The notes under the pieces were generated by a model. That model was not told the DNA's origin and ran no database searches. It worked only from the letters and a program-made list of their open reading frames with translations. DNA of 64,000 nt from Nannochloropsis oceanica (lineage: Eukaryota; Sar; Eustigmatophyceae; Eustigmatales; Monodopsidaceae), in contig CP038131.1 in the NCBI GenBank assembly GCA_004519485.1, positions 506,001 through 570,000 on the forward strand. The letters are read 5' to 3'. Each line of letters opens with the position of its first letter. The stretch's first letter is position 1. The position numbers were made by a program, and so were the translations under genes. Positions 10,654 through 21,175 of the stretch are shown here, one piece after another.

Positions 10654-11535
10654 ATGAGTCACCTCCTACCCCTTCTCGTCCTGGCCCTGGCAGTTTTGTG
10701 CTGCATCACCACCGCTTTTGTCGTGCCCGTGCCATCATTAACACATTCTAACGCTGTGCTATTTAGCTGCACATCGTTGCGGAGGACCTCGGGTGTCCTC
10801 AGCATGGCCAAAGGACGCAAAGCGGCGAAGAAGCGTAAGACAGTCCCTCCCCCGTTTCCCCGCGATGACGAGCAGGACTCTAGCAGCAGCACCATCTCAA
10901 CCACCACCAAGGCAAAGGATAACGAGACCCAGTCATTTGGCATCTTAGGCTCGGATGGTAGCAGCAGTGACAAGGTAGGCGTGGGATTTGGTGCCACCAA
11001 GCCCTCGTCGTCTGTGGGTTCCGGAAAACTCTCTGCCATGGACGTTGACGCCGCATTTGAGAAGACTATGAGCAAGATCAAGGGTCAAGACCGCATGTCC
11101 GCCTCGCCTTTAGGTGGTGTGGTCGTGCCAGGTGGGCCCGGACAAGCGCCAGTGAGGGCAGATGGCAAGGTGCCCGTGCGAAACATTGGCATCTTTGATG
11201 TGGTGCCCCAGTCGGTACAGAGTGGCTTCGAGCTCACTCTCTTTGCCTTGTTAACATTGAATTTGTTAGTTATCATTGTGATTGGCACGGGGTTCGCAGT
11301 TGAAGCGTTGCCCACATCGAATTTGGACTTGCCAGACTTTTTGGTGAAATTGTCGAAGCTGGTTCAGCCTTTTATCCAGAAGACTGATGCCCTCTTCACT
11401 CCTGCCTTGGGTGTTTTTTTCCTTTTGTCGTCTTTGTTGGGATCTTTTAAGATCGCTCAGTTGTCTCAGGGTACAACAACATATGTAGAAAAGAAGGAGA
11501 TTGACAAACAAATGAAGGGACGCAGAAAGAGATAA
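10654..11535 (+). CDS. Predicted plastid membrane protein, function unknown
   Basis: Single exon, 293 residues from the ATG at 10654; the frame is open from 10573, but this Met starts directly at a signal peptide. The N-terminus MSHLLPLLVLALAVLCCITTA is a signal peptide that ends before FVVPVPS, the Phe-containing cleavage context of stramenopile plastid preproteins, followed by a Ser/Thr/basic transit-like region. The middle is Lys/Ser-rich and disordered. Two membrane helices follow (FELTLFALLTLNLLVIIVIG and LGVFFLLSSLLGSF) with a basic tail ending KQMKGRRKR. A thylakoid or envelope two-span protein is likely. I do not recognise the family. Confidence 0.72.
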   Translation: MSHLLPLLVLALAVLCCITTAFVVPVPSLTHSNAVLFSCTSLRRTSGVLSMAKGRKAAKKRKTVPPPFPRDDEQDSSSSTISTTTKAKDNETQSFGILGSDGSSSDKVGVGFGATKPSSSVGSGKLSAMDVDAAFEKTMSKIKGQDRMSASPLGGVVVPGGPGQAPVRADGKVPVRNIGIFDVVPQSVQSGFELTLFALLTLNLLVIIVIGTGFAVEALPTSNLDLPDFLVKLSKLVQPFIQKTDALFTPALGVFFLLSSLLGSFKIAQLSQGTTTYVEKKEIDKQMKGRRKR

Positions 11536-12514
11536 GAAAAAAGATGAGATTTCCTATTCGTGCTGTGTGTTCGAAAATAGGTAGGCTCTAGGAAGAGACG
11601 TTGCGTGTACTCCCCGGATTTCTTTCTCCATTGTAAGATATTCATCCTCAAGTGCTTGTATTGTGTTTTTGGAGTACAGCAACTTCAAGGAAACAGCGAA
11701 AGAAAACTTTACATCTGCTCTCGACATCAATATCCGCATCAAGCTGTTTCTTCTTTTCCTACTCTTTTATTTGTTACTGGGAGAGGGGACAACTTTTATG
11801 GCTTTGTCAATCCATTGGTAAGACAGCTGTGCCCTTTCATTTCACCCTTCCTAGGACGCCTTGTCCCGATGCCGCCAACATCGAGACAAGAGACACATGA
11901 GGGGAAAATGGGCAAGGAGAAGACCCGCCGGAGACTGTGGCTGCTGATCTATGCACCCATTACACTCTCATCATTCCTCATCCTCTCAATCCACCCTACT
12001 TTACTTCCCCTCCCCCATTAAAAAGTCTCTTCTGCTCGGTATTCTATTTTCTCCCTTGCGTCGTAGTACTCTCCTCCAAGAAGCACAAGGCTTCGACTCC
12101 AAGAAATAAGCCCATACGTATACGTGCGCCACTACGTGTCTCAAAATGCTTTTGCCTCTCCCGCCAAGAACAGACGCAATCATTTCTGAATTACTAAACA
12201 CATACACGCACAGGTAAGCGCGACCTCACTCCTCCTATTGGAAAAAAGACTAAAAGAGAAGAACGAGGAAGACCGACACCCGAGGAGAGAAAGAACTTGC
12301 TGACATGAGCGACACAGCTTCCTTAACAAACATGGAAATAAATAACCCACAGACATGTATGTCTGCGTATCCCTTCCGTCCTCTCTCCTCGCACCCGCGC
12401 CACCTAACAGAGCCCCAACAAGCCAACAAACGTGTCAGGCATATCGCTCGTGTTGCGAGACTCAATTGGGCGCCATCACATACTGCATCCACTTCCACCA
12501 TCGTCTATATCGTT
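11536..12514. other. Convergent 3' region, no supported gene
   Basis: Lies between two converging genes and should hold both 3' UTRs. Short ORFs on both strands have no motif. Confidence 0.5.
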
Positions 12515-13442
12515 TTAACTCCAGTTCTGGGCCCCACCGCTCATGCCTCCCGCCCCTCCACGAGCATACCCCTGAAACTGCTGCTGCTGCTGCTGCTGCT
12601 GCTGCATCATATTCGGATTCCCATGCGAGTGTGAACCGGACATCCCCCCCGACTGTTGATTAAAGCCCATAGCATGACTTGCCGCCTGGGGCGGACCGTG
12701 CGACATCCAGGTATGCGCCCCCCCGGGAGCCTGGTACTGCCCCCCTCCTCCCGCCCACCCACCTTGCCCACCCGCCTCCAGTCCAGCATTCCGTCCTTGG
12801 TACCCTCCACCACCGCCCAAATGCGACCCAACCGAATGGTTCGCACCATATCCGCCACCTCCCGCGAAAGGAGGACCCCCCGACGTCCCTCCCTGAGCCT
12901 TGCTCCCCTGCGGCACCACGCCATGCGGCCCCCCGGACAGGTGGTCATGCCCCGTGCCCACCCCTCCGTGAGCGTGCGCATGCGAATGCCCCCCTGTATG
13001 CCCGGTACTCGTCTTGCCCTCCCCCCCACGTCCACCCCCCCCTGGTACCCCTACTCCAGCCCCACCGTGACTCCCTTGTCCTACTCCTCCACCGATAAAT
13101 TGGTCTTGTTGGTTGAATGGCGCACCCGCTCCAACACCTGCCCCGTAGTCCATCGCCCCTCCTCCATAATGCATCGACGCCGCCTGGGAAGGCGGGGCCG
13201 AAAATTGATCCATCCCATAAACACCCTGCCCCCCTCCACGTGCTCCGGGGTTTCCATACCCTCCCACGGCACCTCGGCCACCGTACCCAAATTGATTCCC
13301 ACCCAGACCAGCAGCCGCAGCCTGAGCAACATATGCTTGGTTGGGGTAAAAGTATGGAGTTTGATAGTAGCCATACCCATACGCTTGCATACCAGGAGGC
13401 GGCTGCCCGTAAGGGGAAGGCTGCTGCTGTTGGGTTTGTTGC

Positions 13443-13474
<32 letters not shown>

Positions 13475-16400
13475 AATGGCGGGTGACAAGTGCGGGGGTG
13501 CTCCTACGCTCGACTGCTGCTGTGACTGTTGTTGGTGGTGGTACGACGCGGCACCAGCAGAGCCAGCGCCTGTGCTAGAAGGGGCGCCACTGAGAGTCGA
13601 TGCGCCCATCCCGCTGGAAGCACTTACTCCAACCCCTGGTGGCTGCTGTTGCTGCTGGCCAGGGTACCCCGTCTGGGCACTCTCTGACCCGGCGTCTACC
13701 CCTCCTACAGCGCCGACAACCCCGCCGGGTATTCCAACGCCTCCGAGGTTATATGCTCCATTTCCGTACGGAGGATATCCACTGTAGGCCCCCATCAGCT
13801 GCTCCGCTGCCCCATGCTGCACATGCCCTCCGTGGGGGTGCATTGCGTGTTGCGGCACGCCCGGTACTGTCTTCACAGGAGACTGGTGCGGGGAAGGGCG
13901 AGCCTTGACTGCATCCGCGGGCTTCGATACCGAGCCACCAGCACTAGCAGCAGCCGCGCGTTGAGCTGCCGCGTTCTCGATGGACTTGACTGACGTGGCA
14001 CTCACCAGGGAGGGACCCCCCAACCCAGGAGGAGCAGCGGGTCGCGCGGAGGACGAGGAAGGAGGAGCAGAACCGGGAGCCGAAGGAGCAGTGGCACCGA
14101 CAGTCGCTTCCTTGGGCGATAGAGTTCTGTCTGGCGGGGAAGACGTGACAGACTTTGCCGCACCAGCCACAACAGGAGAGGTGCTTGCGGCTTTGCCTCC
14201 CCAGATATCAGCTGCAGATGTTGTGGCCGTCTTCTTATTAGCCCCTGACTCCTCGACCCCAAAGGCGCCGAAAAGTATGTTGCCACCTCCACCATCACCA
14301 ACGGCGCTGATCGCTTCCCACTGTCCCAGCTTAACACGACCCAAGCTGTCGGCAGTCGCATCCACACCTCCTTCCTTAATCTCCGGCTTGAGACCAGCAG
14401 CACATCTGTCAGCTTCAATCGGAGCCCGCCGCTGCTGTTGCTCCTGCTGTTGCTGAGTGTCTGGCGAGGCGGCAGTGGAAGGAACCTTGGGGCCGATGGC
14501 CTTATCGGCGTTATTTTTGTTGCTCATCTTCAGGATGTCCGCCTCGGTGAGGGTGACCCCATCAGGAGGCCCCACAGGCCGTGACGGCTGCTGCTGCGAC
14601 GGTTGTTTTTGTTGTTGCCGTTGTTGCTGCTGTAGCTGTCGTGGTTGTTGTTGTTGTTGTTGGTGTGGTTGTGATTGATGTTGTGGTGGTTGTTGTGGTT
14701 GTTGTTGATGTTTTTGTTGTTGTGATTGCCGCTCTGATTGTTGTTGCTGTCTTTGTTGTTGTGTTTGATGTGATTGTTGTCGATCCGGCGGGAGAGTGGT
14801 AATTGTGGCGGGGGACGCAGCGGCGGCGGACTTCGGGACAATTTGGGGCGCCTGCGCCTTGGGGGGGGGGGGGGGGGACAGGGTCAGGCGGTGGAGGGGG
14901 AAGCTTTGGTTTTGGCTTAAGCAAAGCAGCCCACGTGCCCGTGGCGGCGGGCGGTGGCATGGCAGTTGCAGCAATAGGTTGGGGACCAGGGCCGACGGGC
15001 TTCGAGATCCGTGCATCGGTAGGTATTGGAGCAATAGCACCCGATGAGACCGCGGACGAAGATGACGAGGAGGCGGCAACGGAAGAAGACAGGGGGGCGG
15101 CCAACGCGGGAGCTACCGGCTTGCTGCTGGATACGGGTTGGTCCCATTGAGCCTCTTCCACCACTCCGTCACTGCTGCGTCCCACCTCAGGTTCGACGAT
15201 GGGCGCGGGGAAGGTCGGCTCGACAGGAGGGGAAGGCCCCTCCGTGATCACCGCGGCAGCGCTTCGCCCCCCCGGCGTCCAGGCAGATCCATTACTGGAG
15301 CTCGACCTGAGACCCGGCCCGTCGTGTGAAGGTACCACAGACATGGACCTGCTGGTGCTGCTACTGCTGAATGTTGGCCCAGGCCCTCCAACCATCACGA
15401 TGGCACCTCCACGGCCGCTGCTCCGCCCCGCCACCCCTCCACCTCGCTGGCCCGGAGGAGCACTTCGACCTCGTCCACCGCTGCCGTTTATGACTCCAAA
15501 GGAAGGAGTGCTGCGATGGCCCATACTCTGAGGAGGGGCGCCTCTGTTGTCGTTGAAGGAAGGGGAGGTCATGGTGCCTCCAGTGGGAGCACCTCGTCTG
15601 GTGTCCATGTGTCCGATGCGTCCCCCGCGACCGCCGCGCGAGCTGATTACGGGAGCAATTTCCTTCTTCTTCTTGTTTCCAATCTCTTGCCATTCATCTT
15701 CCGCCGGGTTGGCTATCGGAGCTGTGGGAGCGTGTGTTGGAATGCCAGATAAGAGATAGGGAGACACGAGGGGAAAGTCACAATTGATTCACACGAGTAA
15801 GAATTGGAGTTCCAACAGGCGAAAGGCAGTCCTCCAAAGACGGATTTATGTGTTGTGTATCAGTTAAAAATTAGAGTATGAAGTTAACCCCCAGGCTTTC
15901 CGCAAACGGGAAAAGTCAAGAGACTTTGTGTGAAAATCGTCATCAATCCAACAATTTTTCCTCCTCTTCCTCCTCCTCCTCCTCCTCCTCCGCCTCCGCC
16001 ACCACCTCCTCTCCTCCTGCTTTTTCACTTATACAGCAGGATTCAGATATCCTCCTCTTTCGAATCATGTCTGTGGAAAAACAGTCATCTTCTCGCTAAA
16101 GGACAAGTCCCGACAACAAAAGTACGTACCATCCCACAGCTTGCAAATTTCCTCCTTCAGCTGCTCCCGGTCGCTAAACTTTGTGTGCATCTCCAGCACC
16201 TGTTCTTTGGTCGTACCGGGCGGCGCAAACTCCATCAGCTGCACGGTAATTGAGTCATGCCGTTTGGAGTGTATGCATGGAAAGGTCAGAAGTAAGCAAG
16301 GAAGAGGGACGAGGGAAACGCAGTACGGAAGCCCACCACTAAGTTCTACCTTGTCTCGCCTCCATTAAAGACGTACCTGCTTAAGGTCCACGGCGGAAGG

Positions 16401-16487
16401 CTGCGAAGGTAGACCGCCACCGCCCCTTTCTGCAGTGACACCGCCGCGGCCGCCGCGCTTTTTCACGCCTTCACTACTCCGGGACAT
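12515..16487 (-). CDS. Large Gln/Gly-rich protein with UBA-like N-terminus (frame break at a poly-G tract)
   Basis: Exons 16487-16377, 16238-16130 and 15721-12515, joined by donors GTACGT in matching phases. Exon 1 encodes MSRSSEGVKKRGGRGG; exon 2 a helical 36-residue segment (TTKEQVLEMHTKFSDREQL); exon 3 begins with AEDEWQEIGNKKKKE and RGG boxes. The rest is Ser/Pro/Ala-rich, then Gln-rich, then Gly/Tyr/Gln-rich, ending GGMSGGAQNWS. The frame breaks once, in a run of 17 G at 14861-14877; one base fewer gives a continuous protein of about 1141 residues. The layout (UBA-like helices, a WQ-and-KKKK linker, a long disordered tail) resembles plant GIP1 or animal UBAP2/Lingerer proteins of RNA granules. 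That comparison is inference. Confidence 0.6.
12576..12608. repeat. CTG/CAG trinucleotide tract coding poly-Gln
   Basis: About ten tandem triplets encode a Gln run near the C-terminus of the Gln/Gly-rich protein (minus strand). Similar Gln-coding tracts in the same gene lie at about 13420-13475 and 14600-14770. Confidence 0.85.
14861..14877. repeat. 17-base G homopolymer inside a coding exon
   Basis: Plus-strand G17 (C17 in the sense of the minus-strand gene). Both flanks are open in frames that differ by one base, so the tract marks the frame break described for the surrounding gene. Confidence 0.95.
15955..16015. repeat. TCC/CCT repeat in an intron
   Basis: Pyrimidine triplet repeat in the 408-bp intron 2 of the Gln/Gly-rich protein gene (15722-16129). 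It is not coding on the minus strand. Confidence 0.8.
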
Positions 16488-17649
16488 GGCACCCGAGGGT
16501 GATGGCTTGTTGGCGGTGTTGGAAGGTACGGAATGTAACTCTCTGTTGTAGACCAACAAACGAACAAAGAAAGATTCCTTTCCTGTATTGGTGAAGGGGT
16601 GGGTGATGGCAATGAGTGTGTCTGACAGCGTGGCTTCATCATATCAGCCAGGCAATTTGTTCTTTGGGCGACGGAGCAAGGTGCCCCTCAGCCGAGAGCC
16701 GCACCCACAAACACTATAAGCCTGGACAACACAGCTCAGCAGGATAATCAGGCCGCGGGGGAAAAGGGACATGGCACTTGGTGGGGACACCGCTGACCAA
16801 GGCTCCGAGGGCCGTACGCAGAAGGAGGGGATCATCGCTTCACATGACCATCAACTCCGCATATCTTTGCAATTGGCATGAGATGCCCTGCAGACATTGG
16901 AAGACGACCCTGCGTAAAGCCAGTTGACGGGCGTGAGTGACAATGTCGTTGAGTGTGTTGGTGGCGTCTGAGTCTGTGGTGGTGGTGGAGGAAGGAAGTA
17001 ACGAAGGAGACGGAACAAGGGGTGCTTGTGAGGAGCATGTAAGCCATGCCAGGACAAGACCAGCCAGTGCCGGCTTTCTGACAAATTCAAGTGAATGATA
17101 CTCCTCTCTCTTGAAAGAGGTCGTGTGTCTGTGGAGCCACGGTGACTAGAACAGTCCTCACTCATCAAGCGAAGGAAAAACGCAGAATCGAGATGGGTGG
17201 TGGTTGGTTGGCATTCTGTGATCGAGGGAGGCAGGAGGTTGGTTGAAAGCGGGGCGTTGATACCCCTCGATCAATCGAAAAATAGCAATAAAAATGGTGG
17301 ATTGGCGCTCTACCATATGAAACTATCGATCAAAGGATATATCATCAAGCAAAAAGTGTTTCGGGAATAAGCGCCCGTGTGCCTTGTGTTTGCATTTGTC
17401 ACTCGTGTCTTGAACATCTGCAGAGGTTGCACGCGATAAATAGATGTATAAATATTAAATATAATTAATATTGTCAATATCATTATTATTTTTCCTACTT
17501 TAAAATGTTTCTTCAAAACTTGTGAGCCAGAAACGTGTGGAATTTCTGTTGTGCCTTGTCATATTCTAACGTTTTATAGTTTAGAACACAGTAAGGACAA
17601 GTTATCGTTGGCGGGACTTAAAACAGGCAATTCACCTACCATCCAAAAC
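16488..17649. other. Intergenic, no supported gene
   Basis: Upstream of the Gln/Gly-rich gene and downstream of the PRP4-like kinase, both minus. The part at 17430-17520 is AT-rich. Several minus-strand ORFs of 60-105 codons have no motif; 5' UTR exons cannot be excluded. Confidence 0.45.
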
Positions 17650-19977
17650 TTACTTATTCCTAGCACCACCACCATTAGCACGCCCACTCGACGACGATGA
17701 TGACGACGAGGAAGATGACATAAAAAAAGGGTGGTGCAACGCATCCCGTACTGTAATTCGTTTGCTGCTATCCAGCACAAAGATCTTCTCCAACAAGTCG
17801 CCCAAATTGAGGACCAGCGCTTTATCATCTGAAGCCGCCTTGGCCTTGAGCAAAACCCCCGTCAAATCTCTTGTCGGCTGCGGCGGCACATGTACAATTC
17901 GCAACACAGGCATCTTAGTTACCGGGTCCATCTCCTGCTGTCTGAAACGTCCGTCCGGCTCGAACATGGGCTCCAACTTTAACGTCTCGTACGCGGCCCG
18001 ATGCCTCCTCACCACCTTCTGCGTCAAGCCTCCCTTCACCTCCATCATCAACCTGAGCATTTCATTATTGGTGCTCCCAGGGAAGGCCACCCGTCCCGTA
18101 AACAGCTCGTACAAGCAACAGCCGACACTCCACAAATCTACCCCTCGGCCATACTCAAACCCCAACACAACCTCGGGCGCGCGATAAAAGCGACTCACCA
18201 AATACGGTGTCGGGTCATTGTCCCCGGCCTCTTCCCGGAAGGAACTCCCAAAATCACACAACTTCAACTGTCCAAACCCCTCGGACACCAATATGTTGTC
18301 AGGCTTGATGTCCGCGTGCACGATACCCTGATGCCCAATATGCCTCAGGGCAATCAACAACTGCTTGGCATAGGTCCGTACCGCCGCTATATTCAACCCA
18401 ACATGCTTTCCGAATTTTCGAAGAGTCTCTCTTAAATTCATTTGCAGACTTTCAAATACCATCACTACATGCTGTCGATGCTCGAGATGGGTTACAAGCC
18501 GCACGCAATGCTTCCTATTCTCCGGATCAGCGGCCGCTAATGCCTTCAATACGTCCAATTCCCTCTGCGCCGCCTTCCGCATCACGTCATTGTTCCTAAT
18601 AATCTTTACCGCCACCACCGCCGGCCCCCCCTCCCCTGGTTTCAAATCCCGACACCGTAGCACAGTGCTGAACACCCCCCTTCCAATCGATCCTAGGACA
18701 AGGTACCTATCGGCTATCACCTCGCCGACCAAAGTCTTGTAATACCCCTCGTGATCGTCCCAATTATCCTCCAACGTGTCTGCTGCATCCTTTCCCCCCC
18801 TTGCCGCCGCCCCTGCCGACGCCAAAGCTATCCTCCCCTTCCCACCCCCAGCCCCACCAGCCAGTAACACCCCGCCTGCCCCCAGCGCGGCTTTGCCCGG
18901 AGAAAGAGAAAACATGTCAAGCAAAAACTCTTCCTTTTCCGGCGCCTCTACCTGCCCCCCACGGACCGTGTCAATATGTCCTTCATCCATCTCATGTTGC
19001 TCCCCTTCCGTCAAGGGCTTGTTGTGCACGCACACGTCAATTGGGCCTTCGTCCTCTTCGCCGTCCTCGTCGTCGTTATCCGGAGTAAGAGCAATCCCAC
19101 TGGGCCCTCCTTGGCGCATTACCGGCGACGCAGGCGGGTCCTCCTCCGCTGGTCCACTGCCGCCGTTACTCTTCTGGTCATCCCGCCCGCCTTTCCTCCC
19201 GCCTTCTCCCCCTTCCTTGTTCCGGTACAAGGCCTCGATGTCTTCCCGCTTCCGTTTCCGCTCCGCCAGCAATCTTTCCTCCTCATTTTTCTCGTCTTCC
19301 ACCCCCAAGCCACCACTCGCCATCATCATCAAACGCATGCTCTCTTCGTCCAAATTCAAAGGAACCTCCTCCTCCTCCTCCTCCTCCTCCTCCTTCTTGC
19401 TTCCACTGCTTCGCCTCAATTTTTGGCTGCTGCCGTTCCACTCGCTATGACCCTTCACACGCTTACTCCCAACTCCACCACCGCCTCCCTTCCTGTCCTT
19501 TCCATCTTCTTTCTCCTTCCTGCCCTTTCCATCTTCTCTCTCCAAATGGTGCCGCTTCTCATTCCTCTTTTCCTTCTCCCTTCTTCTCTCCCGATCCCAG
19601 TCCACATTCACATCAGGTGCCCCAACGTCTACAGGCCATCGATGTTCCTCTCTACCTCCTTTGCTCTCTTTGTGCTGAGGATGACGATGGTGGTGCGAAG
19701 AGTGATGAAGCTCAGGATGATAACCACGACTGCTTCCCCCTCTTTCTCTCTCCATGCTTCGGCTTCGACTGCGTTTGTTCATTCCTTCGCCACTACCCCG
19801 TCGTCGTTCTCGGTTTCGTTCTCTTGCTTCACGACTTCTCGAACGTCTCCCTCGTTCTCGGTAGTGGTGGTGGTGCTGGTGGGAAGGAGGAGGCAGACGA
19901 CGGTTAGGGATGACTTCATTCCCTCGTCGGCTGGGACTCCGAGAATGTGAGCGGGAACGATCCCTCCCCACGCCCAT
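17650..19977 (-). CDS. PRPF4B: PRP4-type (PRPF4B) pre-mRNA splicing kinase
   Basis: Intronless, about 775 residues from the ATG at 19977 (MGVGRDRSRSHSRSPSRRG); seven extra codons upstream to 19998 are possible. The first 420 residues are RS/RE/RH-rich and acidic, as in the arginine-serine domain of PRP4 kinases. The C-terminal kinase domain (about 421-757) shows the Gly loop GSIGRGVFSTV, VAVKII, the catalytic HADIKPDNIL, DFGSS, the activation-segment PYLVSRFYRAPEV and DLWSVGCCLYEL. SRFYRAPE and the replacement of HRDLK by HADIK fit PRPF4B in the DYRK/CMGC group. The kinase acts on U4/U6-U5 tri-snRNP proteins during spliceosome activation. The protein ends in a Ser12 run and Gly/Asn/Arg. SKIP, another spliceosome factor, is the next resolved gene. 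Confidence 0.9.
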   Translation of the reverse strand: MGVGRDRSRSHSRSPSRRGNEVIPNRRLPPPSHQHHHHYRERGRRSRSREARERNRERRRGSGEGMNKRSRSRSMERERGGSSRGYHPELHHSSHHHRHPQHKESKGGREEHRWPVDVGAPDVNVDWDRERRREKEKRNEKRHHLEREDGKGRKEKEDGKDRKGGGGGVGSKRVKGHSEWNGSSQKLRRSSGSKKEEEEEEEEEVPLNLDEESMRLMMMASGGLGVEDEKNEEERLLAERKRKREDIEALYRNKEGGEGGRKGGRDDQKSNGGSGPAEEDPPASPVMRQGGPSGIALTPDNDDEDGEEDEGPIDVCVHNKPLTEGEQHEMDEGHIDTVRGGQVEAPEKEEFLLDMFSLSPGKAALGAGGVLLAGGAGGGKGRIALASAGAAARGGKDAADTLEDNWDDHEGYYKTLVGEVIADRYLVLGSIGRGVFSTVLRCRDLKPGEGGPAVVAVKIIRNNDVMRKAAQRELDVLKALAAADPENRKHCVRLVTHLEHRQHVVMVFESLQMNLRETLRKFGKHVGLNIAAVRTYAKQLLIALRHIGHQGIVHADIKPDNILVSEGFGQLKLCDFGSSFREEAGDNDPTPYLVSRFYRAPEVVLGFEYGRGVDLWSVGCCLYELFTGRVAFPGSTNNEMLRLMMEVKGGLTQKVVRRHRAAYETLKLEPMFEPDGRFRQQEMDPVTKMPVLRIVHVPPQPTRDLTGVLLKAKAASDDKALVLNLGDLLEKIFVLDSSKRITVRDALHHPFFMSSSSSSSSSSSGRANGGGARNK

Positions 19978-21175
19978 GATAAGCTGTATTATTATCAATT
20001 AAAGGGGAAAAGGAAAGAAGTAGAGTGGAGTGAGTGAGATTTATGGTGAATGTGATGTCTAAAGTTGTAGTCCAGTACAACCACCACCATCGTCGCCATC
20101 ATCGCTCACACAGCTCCTACTTTTGACGCCCGCGGCGAATACACAACGCGTGCAGCAGTTGAGCAAGGATAACGTGTTGATGTTATACCTAAAGGACGTC
20201 TCCGCCTTTCAAACTCCTCCATCCTCTGTCGTTGATGTGCCTACTGCCCTCCCCCGGAGGCGCATTGCTGTTATAGGCGCCTGGGCCCTCCTTCCCAGCG
20301 ACATTTGTTTAAAAAAAGAAGGGAAACTTTTTTCTGCAATGATACACAATGGGAGTGGGGGGGGAAGAAGGGGAGGCGTATGAGTACGATGTCTGTGAAG
20401 GACTTGTGCATGCCAGGTGAAGCTCATCATAAAGCATCCCCTCGTCTCTATCTCCTTGCTGTCGCAGTCCTTACCACCCATGGGTAGGGGCGTGGGAAGG
20501 CCGGTTGATGCTGATGCGGCAGCAGGAGATGACGATGGTGGTGGTGGTGGTATCATAAAGGAGTCTTGCGAGCGAGGTCATGGAGAGGAGCGAGTGGAGA
20601 AATCTGGGGAAAGGATCCCGTCCGAGAAGATGGGGCGCCGCAGACGGATTGAAAGGGCTCGTGAGCTTGTCAATCCAGTAATTGTCTATGTCGTGGGCGA
20701 AGAAGTGGAAGAAAGGAGGCGGAGGAGGAGGAGGAGGAGAAGGAGGAGGAGGAGAAGGAGGAGGAGGAGAGAAGACGGAGGAGAAAGGCGGCGATGCCAC
20801 TGGCTCGGGAGACAGTCAGTGACGAAGCTTCCTGTGGCATTCCTTTCCTCACATTAATTCACGTTTGTCGTACAGGCACAAGCATCACCAGCTTTTTCTC
20901 ATCGTCCTTGCGGGAACTGCAGCGGGGACTGGTCGTGTCCTCTGCTGCGGATGAGGGAAGCTGCGAAGCGCTCAGAAGCAACTTGCCAAACTCGAAAGCC
21001 ACCCTGATAGGCCTCCTCTCACTTCATCAGCTCGTGACATCGCGGCTGCCGGCAGCGTCACTCACTCCCGCACCACACGCCAAACGCACAATTTACAGAC
21101 GTCTCTACACCATCTTTGTTGCATCGAACATCCAGTAGTTTCACGCGCGGCCGAGTCACCACCACTGGCAAAACG
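19978..21175. other. Unresolved region with GGA repeat, between PRP4-like kinase and SKIP
   Basis: Between divergent genes. A (GGA)n tract lies at 20718-20771. Around it several frames stay open on both strands: minus 20800-20471 includes FAHDIDNYWIDKLTSPFNPS and LLSMTSLARLLYD; plus about 20876-21138 after an acceptor-like TCGTACAG includes TSITSFFSSSLRELQRGLVV. Either could be part of a small spliced gene, but I could not build a consistent model. Confidence 0.3.
20718..20771. repeat. (GGA)n triplet repeat
   Basis: Near-perfect purine triplet tract, occasionally interrupted by A. It is long enough to create spurious Arg- or Ser-rich ORFs on both strands. Confidence 0.9.

Noticed and set aside
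12576-14770. CRISPR-like regularity in repeated triplets
   Set aside because: The repeats are trinucleotide tracts within a protein-coding exon, without unique spacers.
14562-14841. Asn/Thr-repeat and Val-repeat ORFs over the CAA/CAG tract
   Set aside because: They are alternative frames of the Gln-coding repeat; the Gln frame joins to the rest of the gene.
18776-19950. Long plus-strand ORFs (224 and 324 codons)
   Set aside because: They are the antisense of the RS/Glu-rich part of the PRP4-like kinase, where low complexity keeps other frames open.
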